Assembly: GCA_963810525.1 (NCBI GenBank)
Contig: CAWENB010000003.1
Location: forward strand, 124,001 to 188,000
Direction: 5' to 3'
Length of the DNA stretch: 64,000 nucleotides
Source of the DNA: JAICLK01 sp963810525
GTDB taxonomy: Bacteria; Patescibacteriota; Saccharimonadia; Saccharimonadales; UBA4665
Every line of letters starts with the position of its first letter. Position 1 is the first letter of the stretch. This document shows, in pieces, positions 1-9,574 of this stretch. Both the position numbers and the translations under genes were made by a program. A model generated the notes under the pieces. The model was not told the origin of the DNA. It saw only the letters and a program-made list of their open reading frames with translations, and ran no database searches.

Positions 1-1579
1 GAAGACTCACTTGGAAGTTTTGGCGTGGAATAACTTCCTTCAATTTTTCAACCGTACTGCGACCGAGGTGTTGCGCTTCGGCGCGGTGCACCATGATACT
101 CAGTGCGTCGACCCTTTCCCCCGACACGTAAAAATCGAGCCGCACCAGGTCTTCCGCTCGATATTCTGCCAGTTCATAATTGAACGACCCGTAGCCGCTG
201 GTCATGCTCTTTAGCTGGTCGTAAAAATCCGTTAGCAAGTTCGCGAGCGGCGCGTCGAAGGTTATGAGTGCCCGGGTATCGACATAGCTGAGATTCTTGT
301 GCTGGCCGCGCTTCATGGCGATAAGCTGAATGACCGGGCCGATATACTCCTGCGGGGTGACGATTTCGCCGCTAATCCATGGCTCGAGGATTTCCTCAAC
401 CTTCGATACATCCGGTAAATCGGACGCACTCTTAATATCAAGCTGCTCGCCCCCCGTCAACACGACGTGATAGTCGGTTGATGGATTCGTGACGATGAGT
501 TCAAGGTTGTACTCGCGCTCCAACCGTTCTCGGACGATATCCATGTGGAGTAGCCCCAGAAAGCCGACACGCACGCCGTGTCCGAGTACCGGTGAGTTTT
601 CCGGCTCGAACTGTAGCGCCGAATCGCTGAGCGATAGCTTTTCTATCGCATCCTTCAGGTCCTGATAAGATTCATTGCTTTCCGGGAAAAAGCCGGCATA
701 GACAAACGGCTTCACATCCTGGTAGCCGGGCAGAGCATCAGTAGCCGGATTGACGGCCAGCGTCACCGTATCGCCGACACGGGCTTCGCGCGTACTTTTG
801 AGATTAGTCACGATGTAGCCGATCCCCCCGGTTTCAAGCGCAGCGCTCGGCGACATGTCGGGCTTGAGACTGCCGACTTCGAGCGCCAGCCCCTTCGCGC
901 CGCTTGCCATCATTTTGATCGGCTCGTTTTTGGAAATTCGGCCGTCAACCACGCGCACGTACAAAATAACTCCGCGGTAATCATCATAATAACTGTCGAA
1001 GATGAGCGCCCTGGTCGGTGCTTCGGCCTTGCCTGACGGTGGCGGAACGTCTTGTACGATTCGCTCCAAAACTTGCCCGACACCCTGCCCGGTCTTGGCC
1101 GAAATCTGTAAAATATCCTCCTGTTTGCAGCCGAGAAGACTGATAATTTCCGCGCTGACTTTCGGCACATCCGCCGCCGGCAAATCGATTTTGTTGAGCA
1201 CCGGGATGATTTTCAGATCCGCCGCGATGGCCAGATATACATTGGCAAGTGTCTGTGCCTGCAAACCCTGGCTGGCGTCGACCACCAGAATCGTGCCCTC
1301 GCAGGCTTCTAAACTACGTGAGACTTCGTAACTAAAATCCACGTGTCCCGGTGTATCAATCAGGTTCAGCTGGTACTCTTTATAGTTCATGCGCACTGGC
1401 TGAAGTTTAATTGTAATGCCACGCTCGCGCTCCAAATCCATACGGTCAAGCAACTGTTCGCGCATTTCCCGTTTCTCAACCGTACCAGTTAACTCCAGCA
1501 AACGATCGGCCAATGTGCTCTTGCCATGATCAATATGGGCAATGATACAGAAGTTACGAATATTAGCTTGGTTCACCAT
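1..1579 (-). CDS. lepA: Elongation factor 4 (LepA), 3' end cut by the window
   Basis: Translational GTPase that back-translocates or remodels stalled ribosomes. From ATG at 1579 the protein opens with the canonical EF-4 N-terminus, with the P-loop AHIDHGKST at about residues 14-22, the switch motif RGITI and the G3 motif DTPGH, then NKID (G4). The C-terminal domains run to the window edge, so about 526 of roughly 600 residues are visible. The ATG is preceded by GGAG and overlaps the stop codon of a 46-codon upstream ORF (ATGGTGA overlap), which suggests translational coupling. It lies downstream of murJ on the same strand but probably has its own promoter (extended -10 at 1722-1730). Identification is very secure; only the C-terminus is missing. 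Confidence 0.97.
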   Translation of the reverse strand, partial: MVNQANIRNFCIIAHIDHGKSTLADRLLELTGTVEKREMREQLLDRMDLERERGITIKLQPVRMNYKEYQLNLIDTPGHVDFSYEVSRSLEACEGTILVVDASQGLQAQTLANVYLAIAADLKIIPVLNKIDLPAADVPKVSAEIISLLGCKQEDILQISAKTGQGVGQVLERIVQDVPPPSGKAEAPTRALIFDSYYDDYRGVILYVRVVDGRISKNEPIKMMASGAKGLALEVGSLKPDMSPSAALETGGIGYIVTNLKSTREARVGDTVTLAVNPATDALPGYQDVKPFVYAGFFPESNESYQDLKDAIEKLSLSDSALQFEPENSPVLGHGVRVGFLGLLHMDIVRERLEREYNLELIVTNPSTDYHVVLTGGEQLDIKSASDLPDVSKVEEILEPWISGEIVTPQEYIGPVIQLIAMKRGQHKNLSYVDTRALITFDAPLANLLTDFYDQLKSMTSGYGSFNYELAEYRAEDLVRLDFYVSGERVDALSIMVHRAEAQHLGRSTVEKLKEVIPRQNFQVSL

Positions 1580-1713
1580 CCATCTCCGACCGGGAAGAGC
1601 GGCCCGAGCACGAATTCATTTCGTTCCCGGCGCGATGAGAAAGTCGCAAGTAGGCGTCTCGAAGATTCAATACGCGCGACTATGCAGAAATCTCGGATAT
1701 GGCTTTCACTCAT
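1573..1713 (-). CDS. Small upstream ORF coupled to lepA, with a LepA-like N-terminus
   Basis: 46-residue ORF beginning 8 nt after the extended -10 TGATATAAT, the spacing used by other leaderless genes here. Its stop overlaps the lepA start. Residues 6-14 (IRDFCIVAR) closely resemble LepA residues 6-14 (IRNFCIIAH), with differences concentrated at synonymous codon positions; similarity then stops. It may be a decayed duplication of the lepA 5' end, a coupling leader, or chance. No function can be assigned. Confidence 0.45.
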   Translation of the reverse strand: MSESHIRDFCIVARIESSRRLLATFSSRRERNEFVLGPLFPVGDGW

Positions 1714-1721
1714 TGAAGCTG

Positions 1722-1730
1722 ATTATATCA
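1722..1730 (-). promoter_or_regulatory. Extended -10 promoter for the lepA leader ORF
   Basis: Minus-strand TGATATAAT, an extended -10 (TGn plus perfect TATAAT). The predicted start of transcription falls at about 1714, next to the ATG of the 46-codon ORF. No convincing -35 box. Confidence 0.55.
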
Positions 1731-1764
1731 GAGGTGACGCGTATCGAGTATGGCAGCCGGTCGC

Positions 1765-1881
1765 TTACGAAGCCATGCCGGCGATCCGCCTGGATATATC
1801 GGGCGAAAATATTTCACTATCCTGGGAGCCGCCGAACCACCCCATTGCTCGGGCGGCTTTGAAGTATACAAATTCCTCCAT
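1765..1881 (-). CDS. Possible small protein, 38 aa
   Basis: ORF between murJ and lepA with a good Shine-Dalgarno (GAAGGAGAC directly before ATG) and a possible extended -10 (TGTTATAGT, 1916-1924) about 35 nt upstream. It starts MEEFVYFKAARAMGW and has no recognisable domain. It is supported only by translation signals. The rest of 1580-1947 holds nothing else except the lepA promoter and leader ORF. Confidence 0.35.
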   Translation of the reverse strand: MEEFVYFKAARAMGWFGGSQDSEIFSPDISRRIAGMAS

Positions 1882-1947
1882 GTCTCCTTCAATTACCGGC
1901 ACTTCCAGTAAAGCTACTATAACAGCGCCCAAAAGAAGGTACCCTAT

Positions 1948-3540
1948 TCAATATTGCACGTGGATGGGCTTCAGTACCAACTTCTTGATGCGGCGGAAAA
2001 GCGGCCGGACTTCTTCCAGCCCGAATAGCGCCGACACGGCAATATGCACCGCGAAGACAACGAACGCAATCGCCAGCAGTTTGGTTCCAAGCGTAATGAT
2101 ACCGCGATCGTTCACGCCCAGCGGATAGAGCGCCGCCATTATCGAGCCGGCCACTACGCTGAACCCGGTGATTGAAATAATTCTTCCCAAGCCCCCGAAA
2201 AATCGCATGTCAAGAAGCTTGTGGTCGCGGATCAGCATTATTATGAATAATATAAACACCTCGACCATAGCCACGATCGACTCAGCGAGAGCCAGGCCGA
2301 CCACACCATATGAACTTGGCCGCGACAGCATATAGGCCAACACTATATTCAAAGCGATAGTAAAGATCGATACAAACAGTGGAGTTTTAGTATCTTTCTG
2401 AGCATAGAACCAACGCGATACGATAGTGTAAATAGTACGGAATAGAATCGCAACCGTCAGGAACCCGAAAATCACGGCGATTTCCGGCGCGTCACTGCCG
2501 AAGATTATACGCGCGAGGTATGCGCGGGCAAAGTAACTGACCACGACTACGGGCATGGTAATCCAGATGATGACCCTGAGTATCATCAGGAAATCGCGGC
2601 GGAACAGATCCGGGCGGCCCTGACTCAAACGCATATTAAGCCGTGGGAATGCCGCCGTAGATATGGCGGTACCGATGAGTAAAATCGGTGCCGTTTGCAG
2701 CGTGAAAGCATAGTTGTATGAACTAATATAACCCTGACCCAAATGACTGGCGATACTCGTTTCAACCACGTTTTCAATCTGGTCAATGCCCTGGTCAATC
2801 GATCGTGGCGGCAGATTGCGCAAAATGACATGAAAATCCTTGCTCCGCCAGAGAATTCTCGGATGCCAGTGAAAATGTAGACCGATCTGCCCGACCAGCA
2901 CGACGACCAGTTGCAGAATACCCCCGATGAGCGCACCGATCCCCAACCCAACCAGCCCAATGTTGTGCCTGAAAATTAAAATGCTGGCAATGATGGATAA
3001 ATTGTAGAAGAGCGGAGCAATGGCGTAAAAGAAAAATCGTCCGAGCGTTTGTTGGGTAGCGGTTAGTACACCAGATAACGTGAATAAAAAGGGATTAAAC
3101 GCCAGCAAGCGCATAATTACTATAGCGTTGTGCTGTTGCGGCGGCGTCAACATCGCATAGCGTACCAGATAGGGGGCGAAAATTAAGATAAATATTCCGA
3201 CGCCGAACATTACTATTGCCAAAAGATTCATAAGGCTCGCCGATAAGTCCCACATGCCCTTGCGGTCCCCGCGCGCCAAATGATCGGCCAATACTGGCAT
3301 AAAAGCAACGCCGAGTGCACCAGCAGCAATCGTAAAGAAAAAGAAATCCGGAATATTGAACGCCGCGAAATATGCGTCCGTGCTCTGCGGTCCGACTCGT
3401 GGAAAGTTAGCACTGACCATTTTGGTGCGCAAAAAGCCCAATACCTGACCGAATAGTGCACTGCTAATAAGCAGCGTGGCAACGGCGCTCAAGGGAATGA
3501 GGCGCGTGCGTTTCGTAGGTTTCTTGCTTGAGGGGGACAT
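1948..3540 (-). CDS. murJ: Lipid II flippase MurJ (MviN family)
   Basis: 530-residue polytopic membrane protein of the MOP exporter family, which flips lipid II across the cytoplasmic membrane for peptidoglycan synthesis. Visible hallmarks are the N-terminal block with FGQVLGFLRTKMVSANF, the phrase DAYFAAFNIPDFFF typical of MurJ, and about 14 hydrophobic helices spread over the whole length. The length matches the family. A short basic N-terminus (SSKKPTKRTR) precedes the first helix. A TATACT box and AGGA lie just upstream of the ATG. The gene stands alone between the HerA/TraG-like gene and lepA. Confidence 0.95.
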   Translation of the reverse strand: MSPSSKKPTKRTRLIPLSAVATLLISSALFGQVLGFLRTKMVSANFPRVGPQSTDAYFAAFNIPDFFFFTIAAGALGVAFMPVLADHLARGDRKGMWDLSASLMNLLAIVMFGVGIFILIFAPYLVRYAMLTPPQQHNAIVIMRLLAFNPFLFTLSGVLTATQQTLGRFFFYAIAPLFYNLSIIASILIFRHNIGLVGLGIGALIGGILQLVVVLVGQIGLHFHWHPRILWRSKDFHVILRNLPPRSIDQGIDQIENVVETSIASHLGQGYISSYNYAFTLQTAPILLIGTAISTAAFPRLNMRLSQGRPDLFRRDFLMILRVIIWITMPVVVVSYFARAYLARIIFGSDAPEIAVIFGFLTVAILFRTIYTIVSRWFYAQKDTKTPLFVSIFTIALNIVLAYMLSRPSSYGVVGLALAESIVAMVEVFILFIIMLIRDHKLLDMRFFGGLGRIISITGFSVVAGSIMAALYPLGVNDRGIITLGTKLLAIAFVVFAVHIAVSALFGLEEVRPLFRRIKKLVLKPIHVQY

Positions 3541-3632
3541 TTATCGTTCCTAAGTATAAAGCAGTCCAGCTTCTCGTGCCACGAAAAGGACCTTAAGACC
3601 GAAGCTATATGTTTATGTAAAACTTAGGTAAA

Positions 3633-6299
3633 TTACTTAAGCTTAACGGTATGCTCAGCCTGGAGTTCCTGTATATCCGAGCTTTCGGGGACCGATACCG
3701 TCACTTCAGCCTGTACCTCGGGCTGGGGCGGCAGAAGTGGAGTAGCAGTTGCCGAGATTGATCGATCAGCGGCAGCAGCGGATTTCTTGTGGTGGCGTCG
3801 CCGCTTTGGTTTTGTGGCAGTGCTTGGCGGCACGACGCTACGCTGCGCGGGCGGCGAGGCAACCGGCTGACGGCGCGGTTCGGGCCCGGCTACTTCACGC
3901 TTCATAACGGTGTGGGCGAGCAACTCCAACTGCAGTAGCTGGCTCCTCGACGGTTCGGCTTTAGCGGCCGGCTTGAGCGGCATCTGCACCTCGCGCTTTT
4001 TATTTATCTCCAGATATCGTTCGCGCACGAACCGCTCCACGTATTCGCGACTGGAAGCATAGCGCGTACGACTGCGGTCGATTATGCGGGCGCTGTAGTC
4101 CTCGGCTTGTGGCGGCAGATTCAAGGTGATTCCGGAAAACGCCTGCACCTTCTCGCCGGCAATGGTCATACTAATAATAAAATGCCGGTTATGCATGTGA
4201 ATCAGATCGTGCTCATCAAAGTGCGGTTCGAAATATTTGAGCATTATCCGCGCATCGTCCGCACCGGTGCGAAACGCAATTGTCGAGCCGACATTACCGA
4301 ACACCGCGTCTTTGACCTCCATCGGCATCTGCGCGATGTATTGGTTCGCGACCGCCAGACTCAATCCATATTTTCGCGCCTCGCTCAGAATTGTCGCGAA
4401 CGATTCGGTAGCAAAATTCTGAAACTCGTCAACATATAGATAGAAAGGCACCCGATCCGCACCGTGAATGTCGGCCCGGCTCATAGCTCCCAGCTGGATT
4501 TTTGTGACGAGCAGCGAGCCAAGCAGCGCAGCGTTGTCTTCGCCTACCAGACCTCGATTCAGGTTCACGATTAAAATTTTGCGATCATCCATAACTTGCC
4601 GAATACTAAAGCTACTTTTCGGCTGCCCGATAATGTTGCGCACCAGCGGGTTGGCAGTAAAGGCGCCGACTTTGTTCAGCACCGGCGCAACGGCTTCGGC
4701 CACAAACTTATCATTCCAACTAGCGAATTCGACAGTCCAGAAATTCCGCACCACCGGATCTTCGATGTGCTTAATAACGTCCTGGCGAAACTTTCTATCA
4801 GTCAGCATCCGTGTGATGTCGAGCATGGTCGCCTCCGGATAGTCGAGCAGCGCCAGCAGGCTGTAGCGCAGAATATATTCCAGCCGCGGCCCCCACGATT
4901 CAAACATGCGTTTCAATACACCGATGAGCTCACTCACGGTGTGCGTCTTGAGCTTCGGATCGAGCACTTCCATTGGATTAAAAGCGATCGGAAAGTCTGT
5001 ATCAGCCGGATTGAGATAAATCACGTCGTCGGCCCGTTCAGCCGGAATGCGCCGCAGTATACTGAGCGCGTAGTCGCCGTGGGGGTCAATCACCGCAAAA
5101 CCGCACTGACTGTAAATATCCGAAATAGTCAACAGCTCAAGTAGGGCTGATTTGCCCACGCCGGTCTGCCCGATGATGTAGAGATGTCGGCTGCGGTCGT
5201 GCCGCAACAAACCGAAAATCGTGTTGTGCCCGCGATAGTTAGTGCTGGCTATCGGGCTGATTTCGTCGCGCTGCTCGCTGGTCACCACCGGTAACGTCGC
5301 CGGTGGTTCGGCGGTCTGCGCGCTCGCCCACAATATAAAGGGTGTTTGCACATTGGTGTGCGGCAAGTGATACAGCGTGGCGACTTCTTCGATATTCAGC
5401 GAATACCCGCGCCGCACAAAATCACGCGACCGATATGCCGCCACCAGAAAATGGTCATCCTGGATGCGCTTATTGGTAAACCCGTTCAGGTACGTCGTGT
5501 TGAACTGTTTGTAGCCGGCGATGATTGACTGAAGGCGAAGTTTGGCCTGCTGCGCCGGCAGGCTGCCGCGATACACGACGCGCACCTGGGCTTCGAATGC
5601 CAGTTTTTGGCTTTTGGTCTGGGCACCAGCTGCACGTACCTGGTCATGCTCGGCAAGCTTGGCTGCTGACTGCGACTTATTATCGGGCGACCACAACATC
5701 GTCAGCACGCTCGTCACCGACATCTGCCCGCCATTAAGCCGACTGACGTACTGCTCGCTTTTTCGCTGCCAGTCCGGCGTCTCCGGCTTGATAACCAGCT
5801 GGATCCAGGCTTCTTCATCGTCCTGGAACTGCGCCAGCGTCGCCGTGATTGCCGCCAGCGGGTCAACCTCGAAGCTCTGGAACGTCTTGATGGGCAGCGC
5901 GTCGGATGCCGACAAGTGCAGTTCGCTTACCAGCACCGTTGGATATCTACCGGTTTCGTTCGGCGCCATCGTGTAATCCGGCACTTCGGAAATCTGTACC
6001 ATCGGATATTGCGCGTAGATCTGTTCCTCAACAAAACTTTTGATGTAATTCGGTACCCACACGTAAAAACAAATGCGCTTTTTGATGACCGCGATTTCAA
6101 AGCTTACCCGCTCGCGCTTCACCCCTGACTTGAACAGACCAGCGCCCGGTTCGGGCATGGTGAGTAATCCATGCAAGCTGGCAAACATCTGCTCGGCCGC
6201 CAGTTCCTTCTGCTCGTTCGTCCGCGGTACCTGCAAAAGTAACACCGACCCGTCATGTTCCGGGCTCACAGCCGCTTGCTTATTGGACAATTCCACCAT
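3633..6299 (-). CDS. HerA/TraG-like (VirB4/VirD4 superfamily) DNA-transfer ATPase
   Basis: 888-residue cytosolic or membrane-associated ATPase. Walker A GQTGVGKSA lies near residue 378 and Walker B LYVDEFQNF near residue 623, followed by EARKYGLSLAVANQYIAQM, the typical coupling-protein (TraG/VirD4, TraM-recognition) stretch. About 370 N-terminal residues form the divergent accessory domain seen in CPR 'type IV secretory system conjugative DNA transfer' proteins. The C-terminal 130 residues are low-complexity, basic then acidic, with a KPKRRRHHKK patch. Such ATPases act with type IV pili or secretion machines, but no other T4SS gene is adjacent. AAAGGT precedes the start. The exact substrate is unknown. 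Confidence 0.85.
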   Translation of the reverse strand: MVELSNKQAAVSPEHDGSVLLLQVPRTNEQKELAAEQMFASLHGLLTMPEPGAGLFKSGVKRERVSFEIAVIKKRICFYVWVPNYIKSFVEEQIYAQYPMVQISEVPDYTMAPNETGRYPTVLVSELHLSASDALPIKTFQSFEVDPLAAITATLAQFQDDEEAWIQLVIKPETPDWQRKSEQYVSRLNGGQMSVTSVLTMLWSPDNKSQSAAKLAEHDQVRAAGAQTKSQKLAFEAQVRVVYRGSLPAQQAKLRLQSIIAGYKQFNTTYLNGFTNKRIQDDHFLVAAYRSRDFVRRGYSLNIEEVATLYHLPHTNVQTPFILWASAQTAEPPATLPVVTSEQRDEISPIASTNYRGHNTIFGLLRHDRSRHLYIIGQTGVGKSALLELLTISDIYSQCGFAVIDPHGDYALSILRRIPAERADDVIYLNPADTDFPIAFNPMEVLDPKLKTHTVSELIGVLKRMFESWGPRLEYILRYSLLALLDYPEATMLDITRMLTDRKFRQDVIKHIEDPVVRNFWTVEFASWNDKFVAEAVAPVLNKVGAFTANPLVRNIIGQPKSSFSIRQVMDDRKILIVNLNRGLVGEDNAALLGSLLVTKIQLGAMSRADIHGADRVPFYLYVDEFQNFATESFATILSEARKYGLSLAVANQYIAQMPMEVKDAVFGNVGSTIAFRTGADDARIMLKYFEPHFDEHDLIHMHNRHFIISMTIAGEKVQAFSGITLNLPPQAEDYSARIIDRSRTRYASSREYVERFVRERYLEINKKREVQMPLKPAAKAEPSRSQLLQLELLAHTVMKREVAGPEPRRQPVASPPAQRSVVPPSTATKPKRRRHHKKSAAAADRSISATATPLLPPQPEVQAEVTVSVPESSDIQELQAEHTVKLK

Positions 6300-6456
6300 A
6301 AAAAGTTAACCTTTAGTTTCGTATACTCCAGCTAGACGTCAGCCCTCTAACGCTATTGTTTATTTTCTCACTTTTGGCAAACTAAATACAACCGGCGACT
6401 TTGAGCTCCAAGTAATAATTTTGACTGTCGAGCGCGCCTTAATTGAAGGAGGCGAT

Positions 6457-6582
6457 ATGGATTTAGACGACGAAGCAAAGAAGCTTGGACAGCAAGGCGA
6501 GCAAAAAGGCGAACCGGAGCTAAAATCGCAAGTCGATCAGAAAATGTCCAGCGACAACCAAAGCAATCACCAAATTAAGTAA
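6457..6582 (+). CDS. Small hydrophilic protein, 41 aa
   Basis: Strong Shine-Dalgarno (GAAGGAGG) 4 nt before ATG. The peptide is highly charged and Gln/Lys/Asp-rich (MDLDDEAKKLGQQGEQKG...), without hydrophobic segments, as in small general-stress proteins. It is divergent from the HerA/TraG-like gene. No family recognised. The following 155 bp to ftsH hold no gene. Confidence 0.6.
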   Translation: MDLDDEAKKLGQQGEQKGEPELKSQVDQKMSSDNQSNHQIK

Positions 6583-6737
6583 TTAAGCTTTTAAGGTAGC
6601 TAAATACGCCCTGAGCATAAAAAGCATGCATCCGGTGTTATTGAACTACAGAATCTGGCGCCGGGTACTTTTTTTTGAACCGGCTACAGAATATTTAGGC
6701 GTTTCCGACCGCCGGAAAATTGAAGCGAGTAAGCAAT

Positions 6738-8606
6738 CTAGTACAGTGCGGCGGCTTTGGGGAGGTGGGAGCCTTCGAAAATTTCCTTGACTTCTTCAGA
6801 GTCAACAGTTTCTTTTTCGAGCAACTTGTCTTTGAGTGCGGTCAGATAATGCAGGTTGGCTTTGATCACGGCGCGGGCACGGTTGGCAGCTTCGCTAATC
6901 AGGTTTTCAACCTCATCATCGATTACTTTAGCGGTTTCGTCAGAATATTCGCGCTCGTGCACGAGACGATCTAGCATCATGCCGTCATCGACGTGAAAGA
7001 CTTGATCGCGTAGTTTCTTACCCATGCCTTGGTTCACTACCATATCGCGGGCGATTTCGGCAGCTTTCTGAAGATCGTTGCCGGCACCGGTCGTGACACG
7101 CTCCGACCCGTAGATCACTTCTTCGGCGATACGGCCGCCCATTGCCCGGGCCAACATATCTTTAAATTCAATGATTGATGTATAGACGCGGTCTTCCGGC
7201 GGGATAAACCAGGTTACGCCGCCAGTGCCGCCACGCGGAATGATGGTTACTTTGTGCACAAGATCGCTGTCCGGCAGCACGTGGCCGACAATGGCATGAC
7301 CAGCTTCGTGATAGGCGGTCATTTCCTTTTCTCTGTCGGTCATGACTTTGCTCTTCCGCTCCGGTCCGATAGCAACGCGCTCGAAGGCTTCGGTAACATC
7401 TGAATTAGAAATTTCCTTGTGGTCCTTACGTGCAGCAATGATGGCCGCTTCATTGGCAATATTAGCCAGGTCCGCACCTGAACTGCCGGCCGACTTCGCA
7501 GCCAAAGCGTCAAGATCCACCCCCTTGCCGAGCGGCTTCTTGGCGAAGTGAACTTTCAAAATCGCCTCGCGATCTTTGCGATCCGGCAAACCGATGTTCA
7601 CCCGACGGTCGAACCGGCCGGGGCGCAAGAGTGCCGGATCAAGCACGTCAGCCCGGTTTGTCGCGGCCAGTACAATGACGTTCTGTCCTTGTTCAAAGCC
7701 GTCCATTTCCACCAGGATCTGATTAAGAGTCTGCTCTCGCTCATCATGACCGCCGCCCATGCCGGAACCACGACGGCGACCGACAGCATCGATTTCATCG
7801 ACAAAGATAATGCAAGGTGCGTTCTTCTTGGCCTTAGCAAAGAGATCGCGGACACGAGAGGCACCGACACCCACGAACATCTCGACGAACTCCGAACCGG
7901 ATATACTGAAGAATGGCACGTTGGCTTCACCAGCCACCGCTCTCGCGAGCATGGTCTTACCCGTTCCGGGCGGACCGACCAGCAGCACGCCCTTCGGTAT
8001 ACGCGCGCCGACGCTGGAGAATTTCTTTGGATATTTCAAGAATTCCACGACTTCTTCGAGGTCCTGCTTGGCTTCATTGCTTCCGGCAATATCCTTGAAG
8101 CTTACTTTGTCTTTTTCATTTCCATACAGCCGCGCCCGGCTTTTACCGAAACTCAGTGCCTGGTTGCCTTGCCCTTGCGCGCTGCGGATCATAAAGAAGA
8201 ACAACAAACTAATAATAATGACGGGCAATATGTATTCCAGCCCAATGGTCAACAGCGCCGAACTCGTCGAAGAGGTAGGCTTGTACTGAATGGTCGTCTT
8301 CGTAATATCGAATCCCTGATTCTTCAGGCTCGTATTGGGGTCGATGTAGGATTTGAGCGAGGCTTGGCTGTCGCCCTTTTTGGTAATATCCATCTCGTCG
8401 CCGTTGACCAAAAGCTTGGAGTACTTGCCCTCGTTCGCATTAGCGGCGGCCTGGGTGACCGGTATTTCCTTCAATTGCGGCGACTGACCATACGCCGCGA
8501 ACACCACGAGCGCGATCAGGATTATCATTGCAATAAAGCCAGCACTACGGAAGCTCCTGCTTCCTCGCCCCGGTTGTTGCTTGGGTCGAAACGGTTTTTT
8601 ATCCAT
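6738..8606 (-). CDS. ftsH: ATP-dependent zinc metalloprotease FtsH
   Basis: Membrane-anchored AAA+ protease for quality control of membrane and short-lived proteins. In order: N-terminal membrane segment, extracytoplasmic domain, second membrane segment, AAA domain with Walker A GPPGTGKT (about residue 214), Walker B IIFVDEIDAVG, second region of homology, and the zinc site HEAGH (about residue 435). An ATG 12 nt upstream (8618) overlaps the TATAAT box itself, so transcription should begin downstream of it; the start at 8606 (MDKKPFRPKQQ) is preferred. The promoter sits in the 24-bp gap after tilS. Length is normal. Confidence 0.97.
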   Translation of the reverse strand: MDKKPFRPKQQPGRGSRSFRSAGFIAMIILIALVVFAAYGQSPQLKEIPVTQAAANANEGKYSKLLVNGDEMDITKKGDSQASLKSYIDPNTSLKNQGFDITKTTIQYKPTSSTSSALLTIGLEYILPVIIISLLFFFMIRSAQGQGNQALSFGKSRARLYGNEKDKVSFKDIAGSNEAKQDLEEVVEFLKYPKKFSSVGARIPKGVLLVGPPGTGKTMLARAVAGEANVPFFSISGSEFVEMFVGVGASRVRDLFAKAKKNAPCIIFVDEIDAVGRRRGSGMGGGHDEREQTLNQILVEMDGFEQGQNVIVLAATNRADVLDPALLRPGRFDRRVNIGLPDRKDREAILKVHFAKKPLGKGVDLDALAAKSAGSSGADLANIANEAAIIAARKDHKEISNSDVTEAFERVAIGPERKSKVMTDREKEMTAYHEAGHAIVGHVLPDSDLVHKVTIIPRGGTGGVTWFIPPEDRVYTSIIEFKDMLARAMGGRIAEEVIYGSERVTTGAGNDLQKAAEIARDMVVNQGMGKKLRDQVFHVDDGMMLDRLVHEREYSDETAKVIDDEVENLISEAANRARAVIKANLHYLTALKDKLLEKETVDSEEVKEIFEGSHLPKAAALY

Positions 8607-8642
8607 ATGTCCTGCCATTATACAGAGTTCATCAATATTTGC

Positions 8643-9527
8643 CTAGCGGTCGCGTGGCGAGAGTGCCAGAATATTGGGCTTTATTGCAATTTTATAGCGT
8701 CCATCAACATCAATTTGCTTGCCCGGCATTAATGTTTTGCATTGCGCCACTAAGCGTTCGATGGTTTTTTTATTAAAGCCAGAAGCACCGTGCTCGCGCA
8801 GCCACATGGCAATAATTTCGCGTGCAACCGCGTGCGGCAGGGATATAAACCACCGACGGTCTAGCTCGTTGTGCGCCGGCTGCAACTCAAGCTGATGGAT
8901 GACTAAACTGTCCAGCTCGGCATTAATGAGCATTGCCGCGTCGATATGTTGCCGGAGCTGCCTACGGGATGACTCATCGAACCGGACTAATATTCGCTGC
9001 CGGACGTAATTGCGTAAGTAGCTCGGGTCGGCGTTAGTGCTGTCCTCGCGCCACTCTAGCCCATGCGCTTGCGCGTAGGTTATGAGGTTTGCTTTCGGGG
9101 TAGTAAGCAGCGGCCGGTAAATTTCCTCGGTACTTTGCAGTGAACTCAAACCTTTACGCCCGGTACCGCGAAGTAAATTGATTATGGCCGTTTCCAATAC
9201 GTCGTCCTGGTGATGCGCCGTGGCGATAGCCGTCGCCTCAGCCGCTTCTTTGGCCCGTCGAAGAAACATGTAGCGAGCTTCACGCGCCACCGCTTCACTA
9301 GCATTAGGCCCCAGTCGGCCTTCGTCGTACACAAACGGCAAGCCGTAGTCGCGAGCGAGATTTTGCACGAACAGCCGGTCATCGCGCGAGTTCTCTCGGA
9401 TACCATGGTCGAAATGCGCCACGGTAAGACTTGCCGTTGCCTGATTGGCCAACACGTCGAGCAACACCACCGAATCGACGCCGCCCGACACGGACACAAT
9501 ATAATGAGCACGAGCATGTGATCGCAT
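8643..9527 (-). CDS. tilS: tRNA(Ile)-lysidine synthetase TilS
   Basis: N-type ATP pyrophosphatase that converts C34 of the CAU anticodon of tRNA-Ile2 to lysidine. The PP-loop SGGVDS is at the N-terminus, followed by HFDHGIRENSRDD, TAHHQDDVLETAIINLLRGTGRKGL and RPLL, all TilS hallmarks. At about 294 residues it has the catalytic and linker domains and a reduced C-terminal domain. An ATG at 9536 is part of the -10 box TACAAT, so the ATG at 9527, 7 nt after the box, is chosen (leaderless start). It is divergent from the Nudix gene. Confidence 0.93.
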   Translation of the reverse strand: MRSHARAHYIVSVSGGVDSVVLLDVLANQATASLTVAHFDHGIRENSRDDRLFVQNLARDYGLPFVYDEGRLGPNASEAVAREARYMFLRRAKEAAEATAIATAHHQDDVLETAIINLLRGTGRKGLSSLQSTEEIYRPLLTTPKANLITYAQAHGLEWREDSTNADPSYLRNYVRQRILVRFDESSRRQLRQHIDAAMLINAELDSLVIHQLELQPAHNELDRRWFISLPHAVAREIIAMWLREHGASGFNKKTIERLVAQCKTLMPGKQIDVDGRYKIAIKPNILALSPRDR

Positions 9528-9534
9528 ATGATTC

Positions 9535-9567
9535 ATTGTATCGGCGGGTGAAAAAATAAGCTACAAT
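9535..9567. promoter_or_regulatory. Divergent leaderless promoters for tilS and the Nudix gene
   Basis: Minus-strand TACAAT at 9535-9540 is 7 nt before the tilS ATG (9527). Plus-strand TACAAT at 9562-9567 is 7 nt before the Nudix ATG (9575). Neither start has a Shine-Dalgarno. Confidence 0.6.
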
Positions 9568-9574
9568 GCCCTTT

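Noticed and set aside
1526..2128. 200-codon plus-strand ORF opposite lepA and murJ
   Set aside because: It spans the antisense of lepA, the intergenic region and murJ, without translation signals or protein-like sequence.
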